Source: Bradyrhizobium zhengyangense (GTDB lineage: Bacteria; Pseudomonadota; Alphaproteobacteria; Rhizobiales; Xanthobacteraceae). Taken from it: a stretch of 64,000 nucleotides of DNA. Positions 15,750-22,912 of the stretch are shown one piece after another. The DNA lies in the NCBI RefSeq assembly GCF_022012435.1, contig NZ_JAKLUA010000007.1, positions 1 through 64,000 of the forward strand. The letters are read 5' to 3'. The notes below the pieces were generated by a model that was not told the DNA's origin, did not search any database, and saw nothing but the letters and a program-made list of their open reading frames with translations. A program made the position numbers and the translations under genes. Position 1 is the stretch's first letter, and the number at the start of each line of letters is the position of its first letter.

Positions 15750-15824
15750 GGGCACGTAGCTCAGCGGGAGAGCACTACCTTGACATGGTAGGGGTCACAG
15801 GTTCGATCCCTGTCGTGCCCACCA
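15750..15824 (+). tRNA. tRNA-Val (anticodon GAC)
   Basis: The acceptor arms GGGCACG and CGTGCCC pair perfectly and CCA is encoded. The anticodon stem CTACC/GGTAG encloses TTGACAT, giving anticodon GAC (15782-15784), which reads GUC and GUU valine codons. The T-arm CACAGGTTCGATCCCTGTG is canonical. It is transcribed with cpdR's strand, 76 bases after that gene. No integrase or duplicated 3' end is nearby, so it is not marking an island. Confidence 0.97.
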
Positions 15825-15968
15825 TCCTTCGCTCGTGAGCGAGAGAAGGATGCCACGCCGAAGCCCAACGGGCGCAGGCGGGCTGCCGCCGCGAGCTACG
15901 GCTAGGCAAGCCACGATCCAATCTCAATGCGAAGCGTGTCCGGCGTAGCTCGTAGAGCGAAGACGGAC
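15823..15968. repeat. Hairpin and degenerate intergenic repeat after the tRNA
   Basis: CATCCTT...AAGGATG (15823-15852), with an inner CGCTC-GT-GAGCG stem, begins in the tRNA 3' end and may be its terminator or processing signal. A second stem-forming piece (GTCCG...CGGAC, 15938-15968) containing GCGTAGCTCGTAGAGCGAA resembles a common Bradyrhizobium intergenic repeat. No gene is evident before 16025. Confidence 0.45.
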
Positions 15969-16024
15969 TGTCACCTCACCTTCCGCCCCTTGGAACGCGC
16001 CACACGCTCCGGCATTGTTCCTCC

Positions 16025-16240
16025 ATGCCCAAATCCTTCCACCGCGGCGATCACGTCAGCTGGAATTCCGAGGCCGGCCGCGTGCGCGGCCATATCCTGC
16101 GCGTCCACACTGAGGACGTCGACTACAAGGGGCACACACACCACGCGAGCCCGGATGATCCGCAATACGAGATCAAGAGCGACAAGACCGACCACGTCGC
16201 CCTGCACAAGGGTCGTGCGTTGCGGCTGCTGCGCAGCTGA
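16025..16240 (+). CDS. DUF2945 (hypervirulence-associated TUDOR-like) protein
   Basis: This 71-residue cytoplasmic protein belongs to the DUF2945 family, a small SH3/TUDOR-like beta-barrel. FHRGDHVSWNSEAGRVRGHI, the VDYKGHTHHASPDDPQYEI stretch and KTDHVALHKG match the family along its whole length. The function is unknown despite the family name. It lies 28 bases ahead of the DUF488 gene on the same strand and is probably cotranscribed with it; the two families are often annotated near stress functions, but nothing here fixes a role. Confidence 0.85.
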   Translation: MPKSFHRGDHVSWNSEAGRVRGHILRVHTEDVDYKGHTHHASPDDPQYEIKSDKTDHVALHKGRALRLLRS

Positions 16241-16268
16241 GCGGCACAAGGTGAGCTGACGGGCTGCC

Positions 16269-16820
16269 ATGGCTCATCCCTTCTTCACCATCGGCCATGC
16301 CACTCGTTCGATCGAGGAGTTCGTCGACCTGTTGCAGGGCAGCTCGGTTGGCTTCGTCGCCGACGTTCGCACCGTGCCCCGATCCCGCACCAATCCGCAG
16401 TACAATCGCGAGACGCTGCCGCAATCGCTGGCGATCGATGCGATCGGCTACGAGCACATCGCCTCGCTCGGCGGTCTGCGCAGCCGCAAGCACGAAGTAC
16501 CGCGGCAGACCAATGCCTTCTGGCAGAACGCCAGCTTTCACAATTATGCCGACCACGCCATGGGGCCGGCGTTTCACGAAGGCCTCGCGCATTTGCGCGA
16601 CCTCGGGCAGGCGCGACGTTGCGCCATCATGTGCGCGGAGACATTGTGGTGGCGGTGCCATCGCCGGATCATCACAGATTATCTGCTCGCCGCCGGCGAG
16701 ACGGTGTTTCACATTCTCGGGCCAGGACAGGTCAAAGAGGCCCAAATGAATCCGGCCGCGCACATCCTGCCCGACGGCCGGCTCGATTACCCCGCGCAGG
16801 AGCAATCTCGCGCGCCTTGA
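16269..16820 (+). CDS. DUF488 family protein
   Basis: This 183-residue protein belongs to DUF488. FFTIGHATRSIEEFVDLL at the start, DVRTVPRSRTNPQYN, and CAETLWWRCHRRIITDYLL with its conserved Cys and His residues are the family signatures. The biochemical role is unknown; the Cys-His set suggests nucleic-acid or metal chemistry, which is only a guess. The start at 16269 matches the conserved N-terminus. The gene follows DUF2945 closely and converges with a TetR gene across a composite palindromic repeat. Confidence 0.86.
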   Translation: MAHPFFTIGHATRSIEEFVDLLQGSSVGFVADVRTVPRSRTNPQYNRETLPQSLAIDAIGYEHIASLGGLRSRKHEVPRQTNAFWQNASFHNYADHAMGPAFHEGLAHLRDLGQARRCAIMCAETLWWRCHRRIITDYLLAAGETVFHILGPGQVKEAQMNPAAHILPDGRLDYPAQEQSRAP

Positions 16821-16861
16821 TGTCATACCTGCCGTCCCCGGGAGGCCACCAGCCGTCCCTA

Positions 16862-16964
16862 GAGCATGATCCGGAAAAGTGTGAAGCGGTTTTCCGAAAC
16901 GATCATGCTCAAACAAAGAGCTAAAGCGCGACGACGATTCAACCCAATTTCATCGCGCTTTAGG
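16862..16964. repeat. Composite palindromic intergenic repeat, copy 1
   Basis: The first half (16862-16918) begins GAGCATGATCCGGAAAA and ends TTTTCCGAAACGATCATGCTC, a long interrupted inverted repeat. The second half (16921-16964) has CTAAAGCGCGACGA and TCATCGCGCTTTAG as arms. The first half recurs at 46225-46277. It sits between convergent genes and may also end transcription. Confidence 0.8.
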
Positions 16965-17535
16965 CCAGCAGGGTCATCACCTGGTCGATCACGGCCTGAA
17001 CCTGCTTCGCATCGGACCCCTGATGCGCAAGCGACATCAATCCCGTGTGCACCACCATGATCGTGTGTGCCGTGAGATCGGGATCAAAGCCCTTCCTGAA
17101 CTGCGCCCGGTCGGCGTGGAGGCGTGCGCGCAACAACTGCTCGAGGCGTCTGTTGTAGCGCTCGATGCTTTTGCGGATCTCTGCCTGATCGAGCGAGCCG
17201 TCGGTCGACGAGTTGATCGACAGGCAGCCTCGCGCGCCCTTTGTGCCCGAGCAATACGGTACGAATCCCGTGAGCCATTGCCTGATAGCGTCGCGGGCCT
17301 GGCCCGGCTGGGCCAGGACACGCTCTGCCCAGCCGAGGATACCGTCGTGGTAGCGATCGAGCACGCGCAGGAACAGCGCGCTCTTGTCACCGAACGCCGC
17401 ATAGAGGCTCGGTTTGGCGATGCCGCTCGCCGCCGTGATCTCATCGAGCGAGGCCGCCTGGTAGCCCTTGCGCAAGAAAACCTCGCGCGCGACTTCGAGC
17501 ACGTCATCAGGGTCGAAACTGCGTGGTCTTGCCAT
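16960..17535 (-). CDS. TetR-family regulator
   Basis: This 191-residue repressor-type protein has an N-terminal helix-turn-helix (FDPDDVLEVAREVFLRKGYQAASLDEITAASGIAKPSLYAAFGDK, about residues 7-50). The ligand domain contains GARGCLSINSSTDGS, typical of the group that controls divergent oxidoreductases and responds to electrophiles or quinones. It is divergent from the frameshifted oxidoreductase at 17668, and a perfect 22-bp palindrome between them overlaps that gene's promoter, so repression of the neighbour is likely. The stop codon overlaps the end of the composite repeat. The start at 17535 is the only good one. Confidence 0.92.
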   Translation of the reverse strand: MARPRSFDPDDVLEVAREVFLRKGYQAASLDEITAASGIAKPSLYAAFGDKSALFLRVLDRYHDGILGWAERVLAQPGQARDAIRQWLTGFVPYCSGTKGARGCLSINSSTDGSLDQAEIRKSIERYNRRLEQLLRARLHADRAQFRKGFDPDLTAHTIMVVHTGLMSLAHQGSDAKQVQAVIDQVMTLLA

Positions 17536-17609
17536 GCAACTTGTTTATGCGCTCCTGCTGCGGATGTTAAGTCCTCAAGCAGTCGTGACCGGTGCACCCG
17601 GTGCCGTCA

Positions 17610-17646
17610 TTGACCTTCTGTTCGTTCTGTACTATAGAGTACAGAA
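17610..17646 (+). promoter_or_regulatory. Promoter and overlapping TetR operator
   Basis: TTGACC (17610-17615) and TATAGA (17633-17638) are 17 bases apart, a good promoter pointing at the oxidoreductase. The palindrome TTCTGTACT-ATAG-AGTACAGAA (17625-17646), with perfect nine-base arms, covers the -10 element. A repressor bound there would block RNA polymerase. The adjacent divergent TetR gene is the obvious owner. Confidence 0.78.
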
Positions 17647-17667
17647 TAGAAAAACAGGAGATGACAC

Positions 17668-18652
17668 ATGAAGGCGGTTCAGGTCGTGACGTTTGGAAAG
17701 CCTGCGGACGCGGTGAGGCTGAACGATGTGCCCGATGTAGGCGCTCCTGGCCCCGGCGAAGTCGTTGTCGCCGTCGAGGCCGCTCCGATCAACGCCACCG
17801 ACCTCATGATCGCCGCAGGACGCTACGGATTTCTGCCGCCGCTGCCGGCCACCCTCGGAATCGAGGGCGTGGGCCGCGTCGTCGCGGCGGGTGCAAACGT
17901 CAAGAGCCTGAAAGAAGGCGACCGAACCCTGATCCCGATCATGGTGCCGACCTGGACCGAGCGGGTGAAGTTTGCCGCGACGTGGCAGCGGCCCTTGTCG
18001 CTGCAAGCGGATGTCCAGCAACTCGCGATGGTCGGCGTCAATCCCGCGACGGCCTACCTGCTGTTGACCGACATGGTCAAGGTTCCCAGCGGTGGCTGGG
18101 TGATTCAGAATGGCGCCAATTCGGCGACGGGGCGTTCGGTCATCGCGGTGGCGAAATCGCTCGGACTCAAGCTCGTGAACGTCGTCCGACGCGAGGAATT
18201 GGTGCCTGAGTTGCGCGCGCTGGGGAGCGGATGTCGTGCTCGTCGACGGTCCTGATCTGCCCAAGCGCGTCGCCAGCGAGACGGGCGGAGCGCCCATCCA
18301 TCTGGCACTCGACATGGTCGGCGGTCCATCGACCATGAACCTCATGAACTGCGTTGCACCGAAAGGCGTGGTCGTCATCTACAGCGCGATGAGCGGGCAG
18401 CCCTTCTCCGGTTCGAGCCAAAGAGCGATTTTTGCGGAGGTGTCGGTGCGTGGCTTCTGGCTCGTGCATTGGCTCAAGACCGCCACCGCCGAGACCATGG
18501 GCAAAATGTACGATCATCTGACCCCGTTGGTGACTTCCGGCGCGCTCACTGCGCCGGTCGCTGCGACCTACGGTCTGGAGCAGTTTGCCGACGCGATCGC
18601 CCAGGCTGCGAGCTTCAAGGGCAAGGTCATCTTTACGCCAAACCGCGCCTGA
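17668..18652 (+). pseudogene. Quinone oxidoreductase (zinc-independent MDR family), frameshifted
   Basis: Two overlapping frames together encode one medium-chain dehydrogenase/reductase of about 327 residues. Frame 1 (17668 to about 18225) gives the N-terminal GroES-like domain (APGPGEVVVAVEAAPINATD) and the start of the Rossmann domain (IQNGANSATGRSVIAVAK). Frame 2 continues from 18227 (DVVLVDGPDLPKRV) to the C-terminus at 18652. The switch is explained by one extra A at 18226 in CTGGGGAGCGG; without it the protein reads LGADVVLVDG. The result is either a recent pseudogene or a sequencing error. It would be an NADPH-dependent quinone or enone reductase under control of the divergent TetR protein. 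Confidence 0.85.
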
Positions 18653-18688
18653 CCGAAGATTCCCGCGCGTCCCGCGCTTTGAAATCAT

Positions 18689-18714
18689 GTTTCTATACCG
18701 TTTGGTATAGAAAC
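18689..18714. promoter_or_regulatory. Orphan perfect palindrome, TetR-operator-like
   Basis: GTTTCTATACC-GTTT-GGTATAGAAAC has perfect eleven-base arms. TATACC-N4-GGTATA is a familiar TetR-family operator shape. It lies 36 bases after the oxidoreductase stop and 178 bases before the next gene, with no adjacent regulator, and differs from the operator at 17625. It could also serve as a terminator hairpin, although no T-run follows. Confidence 0.55.
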
Positions 18715-18892
18715 AGCGCGAGACCGCTGGGATTCCCCAGCACCGGAGAGGAAATTCACGCCGTCCGCCTTGATCGCGTCTTGGCGAAGATGCAATCTAA
18801 CCGGTGCCTCAAAGTGTGCTCCGCTTCGCGCGCGATTCAGTCACAGTGGGAGCCACGTTGACACCGAGGCGCCGAAGTCGAGAACGCCGCCC

Positions 18893-19381
18893 ATGAGCAT
18901 ATCCGTCATCGAACAGGCCAAAATCCAGGCGCAAGTGCTGGTGCCGCTGGTCAAGGCGCTTCAGGCCGAACTCGGCGAGGTCCGTGCGAACGCGATTGTG
19001 CGCAAGGCGCTCGGTGACCTCTACCGCGGCTTCGGGGAGGAGTTCTGGAAGGCCAAGAACGAGAGCGATCTCGGCAAAGCGGTCGGCTCCGCCTTCAGGA
19101 CTTACGCGCGCGACGATGCTCTCAGCTACGAGGTGATCGAGCAGACGCGGGATGCGTTCGCCTTCGACGTGAAGCGATGTGCCTATGCCGAGTTCTACAA
19201 GGCGCTGGGCGAGCCGGAGCTCGGCTTCCTCATGGTTTGCACCGCCGACTTTGCGACCGCGGACGGCTTCGGTCCGGACATCAAGCTGGCGCGCACGCAG
19301 ACCATCATGCAAGGTGCCGATCATTGCGACTTCCGCTACCGGCGCATTGCGGATGTATCAAAGGGAAGGGCGGGTGAATGA
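18893..19381 (+). CDS. L-2-amino-thiazoline-4-carboxylic acid hydrolase-like protein
   Basis: This 162-residue cytoplasmic protein matches the ATC-hydrolase family, named for an enzyme that opens L-2-amino-thiazoline-4-carboxylate on the way to cysteine. The conserved C-terminal part is LGFLMVCTADFATADGFGPDIKLARTQTIMQGADHCDFRYR, here split at residues 112-152, with Cys, Asp and His candidates. Most members are uncharacterised, so the reaction is only a suggestion. I chose ATG 18893 because similarity starts there. Its stop overlaps the start of the next small gene by four bases (ATGA), indicating translational coupling. Confidence 0.75.
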   Translation: MSISVIEQAKIQAQVLVPLVKALQAELGEVRANAIVRKALGDLYRGFGEEFWKAKNESDLGKAVGSAFRTYARDDALSYEVIEQTRDAFAFDVKRCAYAEFYKALGEPELGFLMVCTADFATADGFGPDIKLARTQTIMQGADHCDFRYRRIADVSKGRAGE

Positions 19382-19620
19382 TGCGGACCATTTTCCTTGC
19401 CGTGGCGGCGACGCTGACGGCATCGAGCGCGAATGCCGCCGTCATCGACTGGCAGGCCGAGCTCGAGCGCTGCCGCGAGTTGCGCGCGAGCGTGGCGCCG
19501 CTGCTTCAGGCCGGCGAGGGCATTTCTGCTGTCGGCCGCTCCAACAGATCCGTCCGTCGCTGCATCTGGATCCAGCGCATCGCGGTGCGCAAAAAGATCG
19601 CTGGCGCAGAGACGTGGTAG
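19378..19620 (+). CDS. Small exported protein of unknown function
   Basis: This 80-residue protein starts MMRTIFLAVAATLTASSANA, a good signal peptide, so the mature part of about 60 residues is probably periplasmic. It has two cysteines (ERCRELRAS and RRCIWIQRI) that could form a disulfide. It overlaps the ATC-hydrolase-like gene by ATGA and is therefore translated with it. I recognise no family. It converges with the NUDIX gene nine bases downstream. Confidence 0.6.
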   Translation: MMRTIFLAVAATLTASSANAAVIDWQAELERCRELRASVAPLLQAGEGISAVGRSNRSVRRCIWIQRIAVRKKIAGAETW

Positions 19621-19629
19621 CCGGGATTG

Positions 19630-20097
19630 TCAGTCGCACCTGCTTTTCGGCGCGAGTAGCAACTCCTTCAGTCCAGTCGGATAGAGACTCGGGCCATCAG
19701 GCACGTCGAGATCGGCGAGGTCGAACCAGCGGGCGGTGATCTCTTCTCCGTTGTCCTCGCGGAAGTCGATACGGTCCTGACGGCTGAAGGCGTCATCCGG
19801 GAACCTGACCTCGGCGATGAACATCACCTCGTGCCCGGTCGCGCCCTCGTGGACAAAAATGTTCTCCATCATCAGCGGCTCGCCGGTGATGGTGACGTCG
19901 ATGCCGAGCTCCTCGTTGAATTCGCGCAAGAGGGCCGCGCGCCAGCTCTCGCCGAATTCGATCTCGCCGCCGAGCGGGCGGACGCCCTTGATCCGACCGG
20001 CATCGTCGCGCACCTCAGCCGCGAGCAGACGCCCGCCCCGCCAGTGCAGGCCGATCGCGACGACGCGAATGTGGGGATGCGGGCGCCATGTGGTCAT
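19630..20097 (-). CDS. NUDIX hydrolase
   Basis: This 155-residue cytoplasmic protein has a complete NUDIX box, GGEIEFGESWRAALLREFNEE followed by LG, here at about residues 43-65, with the G-x5-E-x7-RE-x2-EE-x-G spacing that binds Mg2+. Such enzymes cleave nucleoside diphosphates linked to another group. The rest, with HIRVVAIGLHWRGGRLLAAEV at the front, resembles the MutT/ADP-ribose-type subgroup, but the substrate is not predictable. The start at 20097 begins MTTWRPHPHIRV, where similarity starts. Confidence 0.9.
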   Translation of the reverse strand: MTTWRPHPHIRVVAIGLHWRGGRLLAAEVRDDAGRIKGVRPLGGEIEFGESWRAALLREFNEELGIDVTITGEPLMMENIFVHEGATGHEVMFIAEVRFPDDAFSRQDRIDFREDNGEEITARWFDLADLDVPDGPSLYPTGLKELLLAPKSRCD

Positions 20098-20156
20098 GGG
20101 GCATGGGATAGTGGGCTTTGGCCGATCTCGCAATGAGGAGCGGGCGGTAAAGACCC

Positions 20157-20267
20157 GTCGCCCCGCGCGGATGGAGGGCCGCTGAACAAGCGGCTACCTC
20201 CAGCGACGACGGTGCCTCCAACTTCATGTGCGATCGGCATCGGTCCATGTCCGAAAAGACATGGACC
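20157..20267. repeat. Degenerate intergenic repeat and a perfect hairpin
   Basis: GGGCCGCTGAACAAGCGGC around 20176 matches a piece (GGGCCGCTGAAGAAGCGGC) of the repeat at 26042, so this is a diverged copy. At 20242-20267, GGTCCATGTC-CGAAAA-GACATGGACC is a perfect ten-base stem upstream of the secretory lipase gene, possibly an operator or leader hairpin. Confidence 0.5.
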
Positions 20268-20354
20268 TTGGCGCGACGGCGTCCATAATCGGCGCAGAAA
20301 CAGGATTGCTGCGATCGCCAGCCAATCTAAGAGCGCAAGGGATGGAGAAGCCTG

Positions 20355-21629
20355 ATGCCTGGAAGCCTGACGACAAGGTCGTTGGCGGCGCTCGCCGTTG
20401 TCGTCGGCCTTTCGGCCTCGACGGCCAGTGCGAATTCATTGTTGCCGGTCGGGCCGAAGGTGGGCGACCAGAACCTCTCGCCATTCTATCGCTGGTCCGA
20501 AACCCTGCCCGAGAGCCCCGGCATGCTGCTGCGCAAGGAGCCGATGCTCGCGCAGCCCGAAATCACCAGCGCAGCCCTCGCCGAACGCATTCTCTACACA
20601 TCGAGCGATTTCCGTTGGCACGCCGGCATCGTTCCCGTCAGCGGCACGCTCTATCTGCCCAAGGGCGAGCCGCCGGCCGGAGGTTGGCCCGTGGTTGCCT
20701 GGGCGCACGGCACGCTGGGCATTTCCGATGCATGTGCGCCGTCCTGGACCGGTCACAAGCCGCGCGATGCCACCTACATCCAGCGCTGGCTCGAGAACGG
20801 TTTTGCGGTCGTGGCGACCGACTATCAAGGACTCGGCGGGCCTGGCCCGCATCCCTATCTGATCTGGCAGGCGGAAGGGCGCTCCGTACTGGATGGCGTG
20901 CGCGCGGCGCTCGCCACATATCGTGACAAGCTGGCTCCAAAAGTCTTCGTCACCGGACAATCGCAAGGCTCGGGCGCCGCCCTGGGCGCGACCGTGATCG
21001 CAGAAAGCTACGCGCCCGACGTGCCGCTGATTGCCACTGTGGCGACGGGCCTGGTTTCGACCTTCCCGGATGGTCCCTACAAGCCGCCGCAGACGACTGC
21101 GATCGGTTCGCCGATCTACACGTCGCTGATGCTGCTTGGCGGCTCGTTGCCGGATGGCGCACCTTCCGCCGACGATCTCGTCTCCGACAAGGGCAAGCCG
21201 ATCCTGAAGGCGGCGCGCGAGAACTGCTCCACCGAGATGCGCGAGGTCGCGGGCTGGGATGGCGTCACCGCCGAGAACGTCTATGTCGAGCCGATGGCCC
21301 AAATCATCGCGCGGTTGACGCCGATCACGGACATGAAGGCCGTGCGCCTCAAGGTGCCGCTCCTGCTCGGCACCGGCCTTGCCGATTCCACGCTGGTGCC
21401 GACGCGGCAATATGCCGAAGTCGCGGCGCTGTGCGCGGCCGGCAACGAGGTGGTCTGGAAGACCTATCCCGGCAGGACGCATAATGGCGGCCTGATTGCG
21501 GCTTTTCCCGATGCGCTCGCGTTTTTCCGCGGCATGCTCGCCGGACAGAAGCCGTCGAGCAATTGCGCGGGGATCGCCGAGCCCGGTGCTCCGGGTGAGG
21601 CCGCGAAGGGCGTCGCTTTCAACGATTAG
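20355..21629 (+). CDS. Exported secretory-lipase-family hydrolase
   Basis: This 424-residue protein begins with a signal peptide (MPGSLTTRSLAALAVVVGLSASTASA). The body matches the secretory lipase (LIP) family of alpha/beta hydrolases, best known from fungi and actinobacteria. WPVVAWAHGTLGISDACAPS holds the oxyanion region, VFVTGQSQGSGAALG the nucleophile Ser, GTGLADSTLVP the Asp, and GRTHNGGL the His. It probably cleaves esters in the periplasm or outside the cell. Its stop codon overlaps by four bases that of the convergent enolase-superfamily gene. Confidence 0.85.
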   Translation: MPGSLTTRSLAALAVVVGLSASTASANSLLPVGPKVGDQNLSPFYRWSETLPESPGMLLRKEPMLAQPEITSAALAERILYTSSDFRWHAGIVPVSGTLYLPKGEPPAGGWPVVAWAHGTLGISDACAPSWTGHKPRDATYIQRWLENGFAVVATDYQGLGGPGPHPYLIWQAEGRSVLDGVRAALATYRDKLAPKVFVTGQSQGSGAALGATVIAESYAPDVPLIATVATGLVSTFPDGPYKPPQTTAIGSPIYTSLMLLGGSLPDGAPSADDLVSDKGKPILKAARENCSTEMREVAGWDGVTAENVYVEPMAQIIARLTPITDMKAVRLKVPLLLGTGLADSTLVPTRQYAEVAALCAAGNEVVWKTYPGRTHNGGLIAAFPDALAFFRGMLAGQKPSSNCAGIAEPGAPGEAAKGVAFND

Positions 21630-22717
21630 CCCACTGCATACTTCCTCACCGCCGCCTCGTCCCATTCAATGCCGTTGCCGGGCTCTTCGCCCGGAATCGC
21701 AAATCCATCCTTGATCTTCAGCCGCGCCGCCAGCACCGCGTCCGCCCAGTCGACATATTCCAGCCAGTGCGCGGTCGGCGTCACGCAAAGCAGATGCGCG
21801 CTGACCTCCGAGAACAGATGCGTCGACATCTCGATGCCGGCGGCGTGCGCCAGTGAGGCGGCGCGCAGCCAGCCGGTGACGCCGCCGATGCGCTGCACGT
21901 CGGGCATCACATAGTCGCAGGCCTCGGCGGACAGCGCGCTCTGCATCGCAAACGCGCTGTCAAAATTCTCGCCGATCTGGACCGGCGTACGCAGCGCATC
22001 GGCGATGCGGGCGCAGCCCTCGTAATCGTCGTGCCGGATCGGCTCCTCGATCCAGCTCAAGCCTTCGTCGTCGAGCATCTCGCCGCGGCGAATGGCTTCG
22101 GTCACCGTCAGCGCCTGATTGTAGTCGCACATCAGCGTCACCTCGTCGCCGACGGCCTTGCGTACCGCGCGCACCACGGCGAGATCGTCCCGCGCCTCGG
22201 GCCGCCCGACGCGGATCTTGGCGGCATGAAAGCCCTCGGCCAGCAGCTTGTGGGCTTCCTCTACGGCTCCCTCCGCCGGCATGATGCCGAGCCCTTTCGA
22301 ATTGTAGGCCTTCACCGGCTTGGGCGCGCCGCCGAGCAGGCGGGCGAGCGGCAGGCCTCGGCTGCGCGCCAGCGCGTCCCATGCCGCCATGTCGATGCCG
22401 GATTGCGCCAGCCGTTGCAGGCCGGCGAGGCCGAGCAGCGTGAAGCGTTGGGTCAGCTTGCGCTCGATCTCGAATGGCAGCAGCTCGTCGCCTGCGAGCA
22501 GCTCCGACATCTCCGTGACCATCGCGGTCAGCGGCCTCAAGGCCGACGGCGTGATAGAGAACAGATAGGCATGCCCGACCGCGCCCTGGTCGGTCTCGCA
22601 GTCGATCAGCACCAGCGGCGCCTTCGCGACCGCGCCGGTCGAGGTCAGAAGCGGCAAGTTCATCGGCGCGATCACGCGGCGCGCAATGAAGCGCCTGATG
22701 CGGATTGTCTCGGTCAT
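21626..22717 (-). CDS. Mandelate racemase/muconate lactonizing enzyme family protein
   Basis: This 363-residue cytoplasmic enzyme belongs to the enolase superfamily. It has an N-terminal capping domain (about 1-130) and a TIM barrel. Lys167 and Arg169 in AAKIRVG form the K-x-R base motif. Metal ligands are Asp198 (MCDYNQ), Glu224 (WIEEP) and Glu250 (IGENF), and His300 in STHLFSE is the second acid/base. This set is that of the mandelate-racemase subgroup, which racemises or dehydrates hydroxy acids and sugar acids; the substrate is unknown. It stands alone, divergent from the haem-binding cyclase. Confidence 0.9.
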   Translation of the reverse strand: MTETIRIRRFIARRVIAPMNLPLLTSTGAVAKAPLVLIDCETDQGAVGHAYLFSITPSALRPLTAMVTEMSELLAGDELLPFEIERKLTQRFTLLGLAGLQRLAQSGIDMAAWDALARSRGLPLARLLGGAPKPVKAYNSKGLGIMPAEGAVEEAHKLLAEGFHAAKIRVGRPEARDDLAVVRAVRKAVGDEVTLMCDYNQALTVTEAIRRGEMLDDEGLSWIEEPIRHDDYEGCARIADALRTPVQIGENFDSAFAMQSALSAEACDYVMPDVQRIGGVTGWLRAASLAHAAGIEMSTHLFSEVSAHLLCVTPTAHWLEYVDWADAVLAARLKIKDGFAIPGEEPGNGIEWDEAAVRKYAVG

Positions 22718-22912
22718 GGGCGGTGATTCCGGATTGATCGATGCAGGTTGATCCCGATCTTAAACATTCGTCATGAAACGAAAAGGTGCCTGCTGCGACC
22801 CACCATAAAATGGGGTTGCGCGGGCGCGCATTTATTGGCTCTGTGCAAGCCGGCATGTCGTGCCGCAAATCCCCCGGTCTTGCGGCAAAAACGCACATCA
22901 CGGAGCCACAGA

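Noticed and set aside
15750..15824. tRNA-Val as an island attachment site
   Set aside because: No integrase is near, no repeat of the tRNA 3' end was seen, and flanking genes are ordinary chromosomal ones.
16862..16964. CRISPR-like or insertion-sequence origin of the composite repeat
   Set aside because: There are no regularly spaced units and no transposase; it matches the scattered palindromic repeats of this lineage.
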